Source of the DNA: Fidelibacterota bacterium
GTDB taxonomy: Bacteria; Fidelibacterota; Marinisomatia; SCGC-AAA003-L08; JACNLC01
Assembly (NCBI GenBank): GCA_013204025.1
Contig: JABMOW010000107.1
Coordinates: 62,001-126,000, forward strand
Direction: 5' to 3'
Length of the DNA: 64,000 nt
The position numbers and the translations under genes were made by a program. Positions 51,624-61,009 of this stretch are shown in pieces; the stretch's first letter is position 1, and every line of letters starts with the position of its first letter. A model generated the notes under the pieces. It was not told the origin of the DNA. It was given only the letters and a program-made list of their open reading frames with translations, and did no database searches.

Positions 51624-52511
51624 CTATTTTCTTTTAAACAATTCTTTTTCAATCTGAATCGGGACCTGAAAAATATCATTCTTATCTTCTTTGAATTCAA
51701 ATGGAACATGAACCGGTTCTATATCTAAATTTTCTGATGTGCGGTTAAGAAAGAAAACATTGCTTGATATAATCGAGAATTCTTTTTCATTAATCCAAAT
51801 TTTCTTTTTTTTATTCTCATATCTGAAAGGGATGTCAGAGTCAGGATAGTCTAACGAAAATTCAGAATTAAATAATGAATTTGGCGTTTTATTGAATTTG
51901 AGACTTACTATTAAATCTTCATCAACAATAGCAAAGAGAAATTTCTCATTGTAATCATAAAAATGCCAAACTCGACCTAAATTCTTATTAACAAATAAAT
52001 CATATTGGATAAGTTCTGCATTATACTGTGGCAAAAAAATAAGTATAAAAATGAAACCGATTGAATTCCTGATGGAGTGGCTTAATGCTGTGATCCAAAA
52101 AGCAGTCAGATGTGATTTTCTTATCCAGTGCGCATATGTAAAAGCCAGATAAAATCCAGCAACGGTGCCTGCTGAAATTCCGACCTGCCATCCAATAAGA
52201 AAATGAGCAATTGCAAACAATACAAAAGAAATAAATATTTGAAAAGTAAAATTAGCCCTAAAATACTTTACAATTGAGATAGGTATCGTCTGAAACATCA
52301 AGGTTTCAATTAATGGAGCCAAAATGACAAGAAGAACAAACAATCTTATTGTAGACAGATTCACAAATGAACGAATTGGGACATCCCAAAAAAACTCAAT
52401 GATGGAGCCGATAATAAAGCTTAACAGAACCGATTCAAAAGTAATCAGAAGAAGAAAACGAAATTGAGAAAGTTTTTGATAATTTTGAAAATGGGTTTTT
52501 AGAAAAATCAT
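51624..52511 (-). CDS. CPBP-family (Abi-domain) membrane protein
   Basis: Multi-TM; LAPLIETLMFQTIP, FVLFAIAHFLIGW (FxxxH) and LSHSIRNSIGF (HxxxN); first motif is degenerate relative to EExxxR. Confidence 0.7.
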   Translation of the reverse strand: MIFLKTHFQNYQKLSQFRFLLLITFESVLLSFIIGSIIEFFWDVPIRSFVNLSTIRLFVLLVILAPLIETLMFQTIPISIVKYFRANFTFQIFISFVLFAIAHFLIGWQVGISAGTVAGFYLAFTYAHWIRKSHLTAFWITALSHSIRNSIGFIFILIFLPQYNAELIQYDLFVNKNLGRVWHFYDYNEKFLFAIVDEDLIVSLKFNKTPNSLFNSEFSLDYPDSDIPFRYENKKKKIWINEKEFSIISSNVFFLNRTSENLDIEPVHVPFEFKEDKNDIFQVPIQIEKELFKRK

Positions 52512-52546
52512 TCTACCTCAAATGAATGTCAATTGTCGAAGAAAGT

Positions 52547-52651
52547 GCTCTAACGTCTTGCTCACTGGCGAAGTAAGTTGGCGCGCGTTTTTGCGTCTTT
52601 TTGCATAAACCGCGACAGCTTACGGAGTCCGCGTGCAGCAACTTGTTAGGC
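52547..52651. repeat. Candidate attC site
   Basis: GCTCTAACgtcTTGCT...AGCAActtGTTAGGC outer arms complementary (CTAAC-nnn-TTGCT), inner arms CGAAGTAAGTTGGCGCG vs CGCGACAGCTTACGG. Confidence 0.7.
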
Positions 52652-52657
52652 GTTTTA

Positions 52658-53470
52658 TCAGAACGGAATATTATCTATTTCTGAATCTTCTGTTATTTTT
52701 TGCGCTTTACGACTGCGTGGAGCCTCTATTGCTTCTATAAACCGAATAGAGCTAGTTATGTGGCCAAAAATAAGCAAGCTCTCATTGTAGTTAAGCACTT
52801 CATTGTCATGAGCATAACTTTGTTGATTTCTTACTTTGTTGAACGCTTCCATAACTGAAATACTTGATTTCAGAATACGTTCTGTCATTTCTGATTCTAT
52901 TAACCCGTTATTTTTCAGAAATTTCACATACTCGCCAACTAGACTATGCAGTGGTTTTCCCCATTCTGTTGTAATGCCATGCTTATTACAAAGAGCGCGA
53001 AAATATTTTGTTACGAATGCGTGCAAGCGATCTAAACCGATTTCTGGCTCATTGCGATCTATTGACTCTCGAACTGATTTCGCCAGGGCTTCAAAACTTT
53101 TATCTTCTGTATTGGCTTCGACTGCACCTATTTCTGGAACAGGTGTACTAGTTTTTAAGCGCTGAACGATTTTCAGACATTCTTCTGGCACTGGCGGCTT
53201 ATCAAACCCGTGTTTCAACTCGTCCCAATTATCGAAAATAGCCCCCAGCAGTTTTCCAACCATATAATTTGACTCAATATCCCAAAACGACCTCAATCGG
53301 TTGGCTTTCGATCCACTCCCAAAATCATACTTCGAGTCATAAATCTCTATACCCGTGCAATATAATATGAATTCTTCGAATGTTCGATTGGAAAAATCTA
53401 GAACGTAGCCACTCGCCATTCCGAATGTTCGTTCTAATTTCCTTTTTTCCATCATAGTGAGGTCAGACAC
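52658..53470 (-). CDS. Abortive-infection-like protein (AbiJ-NTD-like N-terminus plus Abi C-terminal-like domain) with SSB-like tail
   Basis: MEKRKLERTFGMASGYVLDFSNRTFEEFILYCTGIEIYDSKYDFGSGSKANRLRSFWDIESNYMVGKLL; C-terminal SLVGEYVKFLKNNGLIESEMTERILKSSISVMEAFNKVRNQQSYAHDN; ends SEIDNIPF. Confidence 0.7.
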   Translation of the reverse strand: MSDLTMMEKRKLERTFGMASGYVLDFSNRTFEEFILYCTGIEIYDSKYDFGSGSKANRLRSFWDIESNYMVGKLLGAIFDNWDELKHGFDKPPVPEECLKIVQRLKTSTPVPEIGAVEANTEDKSFEALAKSVRESIDRNEPEIGLDRLHAFVTKYFRALCNKHGITTEWGKPLHSLVGEYVKFLKNNGLIESEMTERILKSSISVMEAFNKVRNQQSYAHDNEVLNYNESLLIFGHITSSIRFIEAIEAPRSRKAQKITEDSEIDNIPF

Positions 53471-53491
53471 GCTATCTCCGATGGTTTTTTA

Positions 53492-53618
53492 TGCATAACA
53501 AGATAGCCTCTGCGGCACCAACCGGTGTCTTCCCTGTAACTAGATTCTGCATGTCTTGAAGTCCAAACCAAAAAATGTGAACGCCGTTTTGGGGTCCGTT
53601 ACAGCGATTTGTTATGCA
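53492..53618. repeat. Candidate attC site
   Basis: TGCATAACAAgatagc... / ...gcgatTTGTTATGCA perfect 10-bp outer arms, inner arms GGCaCCaAccgg vs GGaCCcCaAaacgg; the methylase stop codon lies inside the right arm. Confidence 0.7.
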
Positions 53619-54817
53619 TTCTTCAATGTATTTGCAACACTTAATGCAACTTGATAAGCAACAGGCGGTGAAACCGAATTACCAATTTGCCCTATAATTT
53701 GATATACAGCTCCTGCAAACTTCCATGATTCAGGAAACCCCTGAATCAAGCCAACATCTTGAACTGAAAGTCTAAAATGTCCGTTTTTTGCGGGAAATGC
53801 TGATGCTTTATTTCTATCTATTTGAACACCATTAGGCCATATTTGCATATCTCCCCAAGTCTTTTGACCTGCTGTACTATTTAGAATAGAAGTTGTATTT
53901 CTTTTTCCTGTAAAAGCACTTCTAATGGTAGGAGCTAAGCTATCAAATCCAATATTTGGCAATCCTAAACACTCCCTAACTCCACCAGTTTTTGCCAACC
54001 CATCATCGAACAAAGAAGGAGTGTAACCTTGATTTCCTAAATGGCTCCAAGTATGAGTAGGTTGAGGCAAGATAATTTTTTTTAAATTATTTTTTTTTCT
54101 GAAGCCAACAAAAAATACCCTCTTTCTGATTTGTGGGACACCATAATCTGCGGTATGCATTTCAAACTTAGTAATTGAGTAATCTGATAGTTGATTAAAA
54201 ATATGTCTTTTGACAAAGTCTCTGAATTTTGGATTAAGTATTCCAGGAACATTTTCCGCTATAAATACTTTAGGCTTTATCATATTAACAGCCCTACTAA
54301 ATTCTCCCCACATATTTCTTTTATCATCTATTCCTTTTTGTGCACCAGCAATGGAAAATGGTTGGCAAGGCGGACCACCATGAACTATGTCTATTTTTCC
54401 TTGATAATGATTCCAATCTGCTTTCGTGACATCACCTTCATTCGGCCCACAAAATATATTTCCACATAGCAGATTTGAAGACAAGGTATCTTTACATATT
54501 GGTATAAGTTCATAAGATGCAACATGATTATACCCTGCCCTAGAAAACCCCAAATCTAATCCACCACCTCCACTAAAAAGGCTGATGGCTGTCAAATTAT
54601 TGTTTTTCAGTTGAGGTATTAATAAATCGGGATCAAAATTTGGAGTATTTACTTTATGATTACTATCAAGAAGCCCTTGTTCAGCGGCAAGCTTCGCTAT
54701 CCGAGATTCATGTGATATTTTTCTATACAACGCTCTTTTTTCATCAGTAATATCATACGCTCTTTGGGAAGCATTTTTGTAAACTGAGGTATTATTAAAT
54801 GATTTTATAGCATCCAT
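53612..54817 (-). CDS. DNA (cytosine-5-)-methyltransferase
   Basis: AISLFSGGGGLDLGFSRAGY, HGGPPCQPFSIAGAQKGIDDKRNMW, FIAENVPGIL, QIGNSVSPPVAYQV. Start MDAIKSFNNTS (54817) preferred. Confidence 0.93.
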   Translation of the reverse strand: MDAIKSFNNTSVYKNASQRAYDITDEKRALYRKISHESRIAKLAAEQGLLDSNHKVNTPNFDPDLLIPQLKNNNLTAISLFSGGGGLDLGFSRAGYNHVASYELIPICKDTLSSNLLCGNIFCGPNEGDVTKADWNHYQGKIDIVHGGPPCQPFSIAGAQKGIDDKRNMWGEFSRAVNMIKPKVFIAENVPGILNPKFRDFVKRHIFNQLSDYSITKFEMHTADYGVPQIRKRVFFVGFRKKNNLKKIILPQPTHTWSHLGNQGYTPSLFDDGLAKTGGVRECLGLPNIGFDSLAPTIRSAFTGKRNTTSILNSTAGQKTWGDMQIWPNGVQIDRNKASAFPAKNGHFRLSVQDVGLIQGFPESWKFAGAVYQIIGQIGNSVSPPVAYQVALSVANTLKNA

Positions 54818-54821
54818 AAAT

Positions 54822-55478
54822 TCATCCTTTAAAATATGCACGAACCATAGCTCGCAATTCATCGGCATGATTTTTTGTAATTTCTGTCCACCCATAAAAA
54901 TATGTAATAGGAATATGTGGATTGTTTAAGGTGCTTCCTCTTTCAATCAAATATCTTGCTCTGTCTTTTACTATTTCAAGCATTCTTCTTGGGCTATAAC
55001 CCTGCTCTAAATCTTGCAATTTTACATACTTTTCTTTTTTGTATTGCATTTTCTGTAATGCTTTAGCATCTTCATAAGTGTAAGCATCTTTTTCCCCGAT
55101 AATACGATACATGTCTTCAAGATCAATCTTGGCAGGTGCAAGCTTTGCTAACTTGAAGTCTGGTGTAATATAATCTTCTTTGCTTTTAATCCACTTTGCC
55201 ATCATAGATGGAGAACCATATTTATAATAATCTCTGCCTTTGATAAAGAAGCCTATAAGCCAATGTTTATTTTCCCATTTTCGTATATGCTCAGGACCAA
55301 AGTCTCTTACTGTGGTAACAGAACCTTGAGAGGTTGTTTTTAGTTCAAACGGAATACTTTTTCCATCTAACTTCAAAAAAGCATCTATACCAGACCGCCC
55401 CTCTGATTCATCTTTGTAAAGATCAAAGAGAGCAATCATCGCCCCTTCTCTGTCATCATCTTGAAAATTCTTTGCCAT
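54822..55478 (-). CDS. Putative type II restriction endonuclease (PD-(D/E)xK)
   Basis: SGIDAFLKLDGKSIPFELKTTSQGSVTTVRD fits D-x(n)-ExK; directly precedes the C5 methylase on the same strand. Confidence 0.7.
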   Translation of the reverse strand: MAKNFQDDDREGAMIALFDLYKDESEGRSGIDAFLKLDGKSIPFELKTTSQGSVTTVRDFGPEHIRKWENKHWLIGFFIKGRDYYKYGSPSMMAKWIKSKEDYITPDFKLAKLAPAKIDLEDMYRIIGEKDAYTYEDAKALQKMQYKKEKYVKLQDLEQGYSPRRMLEIVKDRARYLIERGSTLNNPHIPITYFYGWTEITKNHADELRAMVRAYFKG

Positions 55479-55721
55479 CTTATTCCTTATTGTTCAGTGT
55501 TCTGCATAACTAACAATTATGACGAATGAATCGCCACATGATATTTTGTTTAATCAGAGTTTTCATAAGCATAATTTAATCAAATTAATAAATGAAAATA
55601 TTAGAAAATAAAAGAATTATTTTTTCTCTATGTCTTTGATGAAAATCAAAAGATTGAAACTAATTTGTGAAAAACCGGATATTACCCTCATGATTGCACA
55701 TCATTTTCAGCCAGATCTACC

Positions 55722-56549
55722 ATGAATGCTCTAGGAAAACAAACCCGAATTTGGGTGATCATCGGATTGACTGTGGCAATTGTTGCCCTGCTGTCCACAG
55801 ATTATGCACAGGCACTGCTGAAATCCAAACGCCATTTTGTTCAGCATTCTATTGATGCACGGGTCCGGTATGAGCCGGGAGCAGAACAATATGCGGATGC
55901 ACTGGCAGACGATTTAAGTGACGCCGTCTCCCGGGTGGAGGAGATTCATGGCGTTCCATTCAAAAAAGTGTTTACGGTGTACATGTGTGCGACCCAGGCA
56001 AGTCTCAACGAATATGTGGCAAATCCACTTCATTTTCCCGTCAGAGGTACGGTCCCGTTTGGGAATGTGTTGATTGCGCCATCCGCATTTCACTGGCACG
56101 GAGAAGATACCCACAAAGGGACGCTGCGGCATGAACTGTCTCATTTACTTCTGAAACAATATCTAGGGGAGATCAAAAACCGAACGATCATCCCCGTGTG
56201 GTTCAGTGAAGGTCTGGCGGACGTGGCGTGTGAGTGTGCGGGAGAGGGGATATCCGATGAAACTGCCAACCGAGCGATCATGGCAGGGCGGCGGTTTATC
56301 CCGGACACAAAAAACAGTTTATTCAAGATAAAGCGGGCGTCTGATTATGGCGTGGATTACCCCATGTTCCATAGACAGTCTCACCTGCTGGTGGCATTTA
56401 TGCGGGATACCTATGGATTGGCATTTCAGGCATTATTGGCAGATATCCATTCTGGTACGTCATTTGATCGTGCTTGTGGCGAACACCTGAACGTATCCCC
56501 TGATACACTGTGGGAGGCATATATCGCCAATATCAGTCAGGTGAATTAA
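55722..56549 (+). CDS. Gluzincin-type metallopeptidase (peptidase MA-like), exported
   Basis: LRHELSHLLLKQYLGEIKNRTIIPVWFSEGLADVACE (HExxH...E). Confidence 0.75.
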   Translation: MNALGKQTRIWVIIGLTVAIVALLSTDYAQALLKSKRHFVQHSIDARVRYEPGAEQYADALADDLSDAVSRVEEIHGVPFKKVFTVYMCATQASLNEYVANPLHFPVRGTVPFGNVLIAPSAFHWHGEDTHKGTLRHELSHLLLKQYLGEIKNRTIIPVWFSEGLADVACECAGEGISDETANRAIMAGRRFIPDTKNSLFKIKRASDYGVDYPMFHRQSHLLVAFMRDTYGLAFQALLADIHSGTSFDRACGEHLNVSPDTLWEAYIANISQVN

Positions 56550-56603
56550 AGTTTGACCAAATTAAAATAATGAGAAACATTTGCGCTCAAATAGTGTGAC
56601 AGA

Positions 56604-57374
56604 GTGCTTAACAATTATGGAGAACAGATGAGAACTGCAAATCCTGCTCTGAGCGATAAAACATTTAAAGACTATTCCGGTTATTCAGACGCTTCCGGAG
56701 TGATGACCATTAATGGTACAGTTAATAAAACATTTCTAATGCTGGTACTGGCGTTATTCCCAGCTGGCTGGATATGGAGTCAGTATTTTAACAGCGGAAA
56801 TATAGCGGTGGTCTTACCCTGGCTGGTGGTGGGCGGTATTGGTGGATTCATCGTAGCAATGATCACCATCTTTAAAAAACAATGGGCGATGGTCACAGCC
56901 CCAGCTTATGCCATTCTGGAGGGCTTTGTATTGGGTGGCGTATCCGCAATATTCGAATCACAATATCCCGGCATCGTTGTTCAGGCGGTATCCCTCACCC
57001 TTTTCATCCTATTGAGTTTGCTTTTTGCTTATAAATCCCGCTTGATAAAAGTGACGGATAACTTTCGTCTTGGTGTTGTGGCTGCCACAGGTGGGATTGC
57101 GTTGGTGTATTTTGCATCGTTCATTCTGGGATTTTTCGGAATACACATACCGATGATCCATTCCAACGGATTGTTCGGTATCGGGTTTAGTATTTTTGTG
57201 GTGATCATCGCTTCCATGAACCTGGTACTGGATTTCGATTTCATTGAAAAAGGGGCAGCCTCCGGAGCGCCCAAATTTATGGAATGGTACGCTGCATTCG
57301 GACTTATGGTGACACTCATCTGGCTATACCTGGAGATTCTCCGCCTTTTGGCCAAACTTCGGAGCAGACGGTAA
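56604..57374 (+). CDS. Bax inhibitor-1/YccA-family membrane protein
   Basis: MRTANPALSDKTF...VMTINGTVNKTFLMLVLALFPAGWIW; seven TM-like segments. Confidence 0.88.
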   Translation: MLNNYGEQMRTANPALSDKTFKDYSGYSDASGVMTINGTVNKTFLMLVLALFPAGWIWSQYFNSGNIAVVLPWLVVGGIGGFIVAMITIFKKQWAMVTAPAYAILEGFVLGGVSAIFESQYPGIVVQAVSLTLFILLSLLFAYKSRLIKVTDNFRLGVVAATGGIALVYFASFILGFFGIHIPMIHSNGLFGIGFSIFVVIIASMNLVLDFDFIEKGAASGAPKFMEWYAAFGLMVTLIWLYLEILRLLAKLRSRR

Positions 57375-57491
57375 ATTTTGCGATCCGATGTCACGGGAGA
57401 ATCAACTGATTTTCTGACGGATATATGAATGCGAACATCCTTCGGGAGTCGTAAATTTCATGCCATTTTAGAATAAGGAAATAAAGAATTC

Positions 57492-57905
57492 ATGAGCTTT
57501 CAAAAGAAATTTGCAATTGTAATTGGTGTTTTTGCAGTATTGGTCATTACCTGGATCTCCATAGAGTTTGAATCCGGTGAAGTGCCCTTCATCTCCGTTG
57601 GCGAATTGATAGAAAACCACGATCAGTTTACCCAATCCCGGTTTCGCATGGGCGGGAATGTTGAAGAAGGTTCCATATCCTATTCCGAAGATAAACTGAC
57701 GGTAGATTTTGTTCTTCGACAAGGGGAAGACTTATTGCCAGTGACCTATATAAGTGCCGAAATCCCAGACTTATTTAAAGATGATGCAGAAGTTATTGTT
57801 GAAGGAAAATACCTTGACGGCGTTTTTCAGGCAGACAATCTAATGACAAAATGTGCTTCCCGATATGATGAAGAAGCCAATTACCAACCTCTCACAGAAG
57901 GATAG
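57492..57905 (+). CDS. ccmE: Cytochrome c maturation heme chaperone CcmE
   Basis: SRFRMGGNVEEGSISYSEDKLTVDFVLRQG...VIVEGKYLDGVFQADNLMTKCASRYDEE. Confidence 0.85.
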   Translation: MSFQKKFAIVIGVFAVLVITWISIEFESGEVPFISVGELIENHDQFTQSRFRMGGNVEEGSISYSEDKLTVDFVLRQGEDLLPVTYISAEIPDLFKDDAEVIVEGKYLDGVFQADNLMTKCASRYDEEANYQPLTEG

Positions 57906-57908
57906 CTA

Positions 57909-59894
57909 ATGTACGCCCTCCTCGGAAACTCACTCCTGACGATCTCTTTCATTTTCACAATTTACGGTCTCATTGCCACTCTTCTGAACATCAGGAACAA
58001 AGACGACCGGTTTTTACGATCAGCTAAGGTAGCATTTATTTCATCTTCGGCGATGATCCTCGGATCGGCACTGGCGCTGATCCATGAATTAATGGTCAGC
58101 AATTTTGACATTGAATATGTGGCAAAATACACCAGCGCTGAAACTCCCGCCATGTTTAAATTTTCAGGATTATGGGCGGGGATGGAAGGCTCACTGTTGT
58201 TCTGGCTGGCCATCCTGTCGCTGTATTTTATATTTGTCATTCTTCAAAACCGCACGCGCCATCCAAAACTCATGCCCTGGGTGATTTTCACTTTGGGAGT
58301 GATCCAGATTTTCTTTCTCGTAATGTCTAACTTTTTTGAAAATCCGTTTACACTCATCCCCGACGGCATGATTGTGACCGGCCGTGGATTGAATCCTCTA
58401 CTTCAACACTGGGCGATGTTGATACATCCACCATTATTGTACTTGGGATTCATCGGTTTTTCGATACCGTTTGCCTTTGCCATGTCCGCCATCATCACCA
58501 AGAATCTGGATGCAGTGTGGATTCAGACTACCCGCAGATGGACGCTGGTCACCTGGATATTGTTGACTCTCGCTGTTGTCCTGGGTGGGAAATGGGCATA
58601 TGTAGAATTGGGCTGGGGTGGTTACTGGGCATGGGATCCGGTTGAAAATGCATCTCTGCTCCCGTGGCTCACCGGTACGGCCTACCTGCATTCTGTATTG
58701 ATCCAGGAAAAGAAAAATATGCTCCGGCTCTGGAATATGATCCTGATCATGCTCACCTTTGCCCTGACGATTTTTGGTACATATTTGACCCGAAGTGGTA
58801 TTGTCTCCTCCGTCCACGCATTTGGTGCCACTAATCTGGGAATCTGGTTTTTTGGTTTCCTCGTTCTCATCCTTTCTGTGAGTATCTTTTTACTGATCCT
58901 GCGAAGAAAAGATTTAAAATCAGATAACCGCCTTGAGTCATTTGTAAGCCGTGAAAGCGGATTTTTGTTTAATAACATGCTGTTTGTTGCCATGATGCTG
59001 GCGGTGTTATGGGGAACCATGTACCCCGTTTTTTCAGAAGCGGTAAGCGGATACAAAATTACTGTGGGTTCTCCCTATTTCAATCGGATCATGGTCCCAT
59101 TGGGACTGATCCTGCTGGCACTTACCGGTATTGGTCCATTACTGGCGTGGCGAAAGACATCTCCCCGAAGTTTACGACGAAACTTTTTATGGCCTGTAGT
59201 CACCGGATTGGTCGCAGCGGCTCTATGGGGCGTACTCTATGATGTAAAGCTTATCTATCCATTACTTTCTGCAGCGCTGATCGTGTTTGTTATGGCCACC
59301 ATTTCCATGGAATTCTACCGCGGTGTAAAAGCCAGAAAGCGAATCACGGGAGAGAATATTTTCAAGGCCTTCTTTTCTATGATCGACAAAAATCGGAGTA
59401 GATACGGCGGGTATGTGGTCCATGTGGGGATCGTCATGATGTTTGCCGGATTTACTGGAAAAGCATTTGATAAGGAAGCCGATTTGTCCATGATGCCGGG
59501 AGAAGTACGGACTCTACGAAATTATGAAATTGTGTACCAGGATTATTGGTTTGAATCATCTGAAACAAACCCGGGAACGAGATCAAATCATGTGGCAAAG
59601 GTGGTCTCGCTTGATATCAATAAAGACGGTTCTCATTTCGATGATATGAAACCCGAAAAAAGATTCTACACAGATCAAGACAACCAGCCCCATTCGAATG
59701 TGGCGGTAAAAACCACACTGAATGAAGATTTTTATGTGGTCTTGGGAGATGTTGATCTGGATACTGGCAGAGCCACGCTGAAGGTCCGCATTAACTCCAT
59801 GGTGACCTGGGTGTGGCTGGGAACACTGGTACTGTTACTGGGTACTCTGATCAGCATAAATATCGAAGAATTTTTCAGAAGAAAAACGCGGTAA
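57909..59894 (+). CDS. ccmF: Cytochrome c maturation protein CcmF
   Basis: FSGLWAGMEGSLLFWLAILS; LQHWAMLIHPPLLYLGFIG; WAYVELGWGGYWAWDPVENASLLPWLTGTAYLHS. Confidence 0.97.
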   Translation: MYALLGNSLLTISFIFTIYGLIATLLNIRNKDDRFLRSAKVAFISSSAMILGSALALIHELMVSNFDIEYVAKYTSAETPAMFKFSGLWAGMEGSLLFWLAILSLYFIFVILQNRTRHPKLMPWVIFTLGVIQIFFLVMSNFFENPFTLIPDGMIVTGRGLNPLLQHWAMLIHPPLLYLGFIGFSIPFAFAMSAIITKNLDAVWIQTTRRWTLVTWILLTLAVVLGGKWAYVELGWGGYWAWDPVENASLLPWLTGTAYLHSVLIQEKKNMLRLWNMILIMLTFALTIFGTYLTRSGIVSSVHAFGATNLGIWFFGFLVLILSVSIFLLILRRKDLKSDNRLESFVSRESGFLFNNMLFVAMMLAVLWGTMYPVFSEAVSGYKITVGSPYFNRIMVPLGLILLALTGIGPLLAWRKTSPRSLRRNFLWPVVTGLVAAALWGVLYDVKLIYPLLSAALIVFVMATISMEFYRGVKARKRITGENIFKAFFSMIDKNRSRYGGYVVHVGIVMMFAGFTGKAFDKEADLSMMPGEVRTLRNYEIVYQDYWFESSETNPGTRSNHVAKVVSLDINKDGSHFDDMKPEKRFYTDQDNQPHSNVAVKTTLNEDFYVVLGDVDLDTGRATLKVRINSMVTWVWLGTLVLLLGTLISINIEEFFRRKTR

Positions 59895-59938
59895 CCGGAT
59901 TATGAAAATCATTCGGATGAATCCAATTGGAGAAAATC

Positions 59939-60550
59939 ATGAACAATAGAAAATCGATAATCAGTTTGATCACCGTGTTAATGATCACATTATTCACTGG
60001 AACTGCAATGGGTCAGTTCAAAACCGATCGACAAAAGGAGTTGGAGAGTATCTTGATGGCACCCTGTTGTGGTAGTGGAACTATGGCAGAACACGATGAT
60101 AATCAAGCTACGCTGAATATGAAAATGATCATGAATGCCCTTACATCGGATAATTTTGACAAAAATGAAATCCTTTCTTTGGTGGAGAGAACCTATAGTA
60201 ATTCAGGGATCTACCGCTTGGGATTTTCACCCGCGCAGAAACCCGTGAGAGAGATCATTAAATACACTGAAAAAACCGTACATCCCGGTATGACTATGGA
60301 TGAGATCGTTGACTATTTTTCCTGGGTGCACGATGGTAAAATACGATCCATGCCCAAACACAGCGGTATCGGTCAGCTTGCATGGAAAATGCCCGCATTT
60401 CTATTGATTATGGGAACCATATTGATCTCGTTGGTCATCCAGTCTTATATCAAAAAACCCATCGTAATGCAATCGGTGGGAGCAAGCGCTGCTGAAAAGT
60501 CCGAACTGGAGAAAAGAATTGAAAAGGAAATGAAGGATCTAAACATATGA
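59939..60550 (+). CDS. ccmH: CcmH-like cytochrome c biogenesis protein with PCC motif
   Basis: RQKELESILMAPCCGSGTMAEHDDNQATLNMKMIMNALTSDNFDKNEILSLVERTYS; location between ccmF and ccmA. Confidence 0.75.
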   Translation: MNNRKSIISLITVLMITLFTGTAMGQFKTDRQKELESILMAPCCGSGTMAEHDDNQATLNMKMIMNALTSDNFDKNEILSLVERTYSNSGIYRLGFSPAQKPVREIIKYTEKTVHPGMTMDEIVDYFSWVHDGKIRSMPKHSGIGQLAWKMPAFLLIMGTILISLVIQSYIKKPIVMQSVGASAAEKSELEKRIEKEMKDLNI

Positions 60551-61005
60551 TCGGCCCTATAATTTTATTCGTTTTATTTGTGATCTCCACTTATTTCGTG
60601 GTGAAACCATTTCTATCTACATCAACCGGGGTAACGAATCCGGTTCAGGACAATACTCCAAAACCAGAAGAATTACAGAAAATATCATTGCTGAAGCAAA
60701 TCCGTGAAGTTGAATTCGAGCGAGAAATGGGAATCACCGTTGAAGAAGATTTTCAACGTATTCGCAGCGAACTGGTTGAGCAAGTAGGCGGTTTGCTTAA
60801 AAGACAAGGGAAGTCTGCCAAAAAGGGATCGAAGTCCCTGTCTGGAACAACGACCTGTAGACATTGCCATAAATCAGTTTCGCCAGATGATAAATTCTGT
60901 GGGCATTGTGGCAAATCACTGGACAAAACGCGATGTGGAACCTGCGGAATCACCGTCGTACCGGAGGCGAAATTCTGTTCGGGGTGTGGCGCAAAACAGG
61001 TATAA
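60547..61005 (+). CDS. Membrane-anchored double zinc-ribbon protein in the ccm cluster (CcmI-like position)
   Basis: N-terminal TM; CRHCHKSVSPDDKFCGHCGKSLDKTRCGTCGITVVPEAKFCSGCGAKQV. Confidence 0.75.
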   Translation: MIGPIILFVLFVISTYFVVKPFLSTSTGVTNPVQDNTPKPEELQKISLLKQIREVEFEREMGITVEEDFQRIRSELVEQVGGLLKRQGKSAKKGSKSLSGTTTCRHCHKSVSPDDKFCGHCGKSLDKTRCGTCGITVVPEAKFCSGCGAKQV

Positions 61006-61009
61006 TTCC

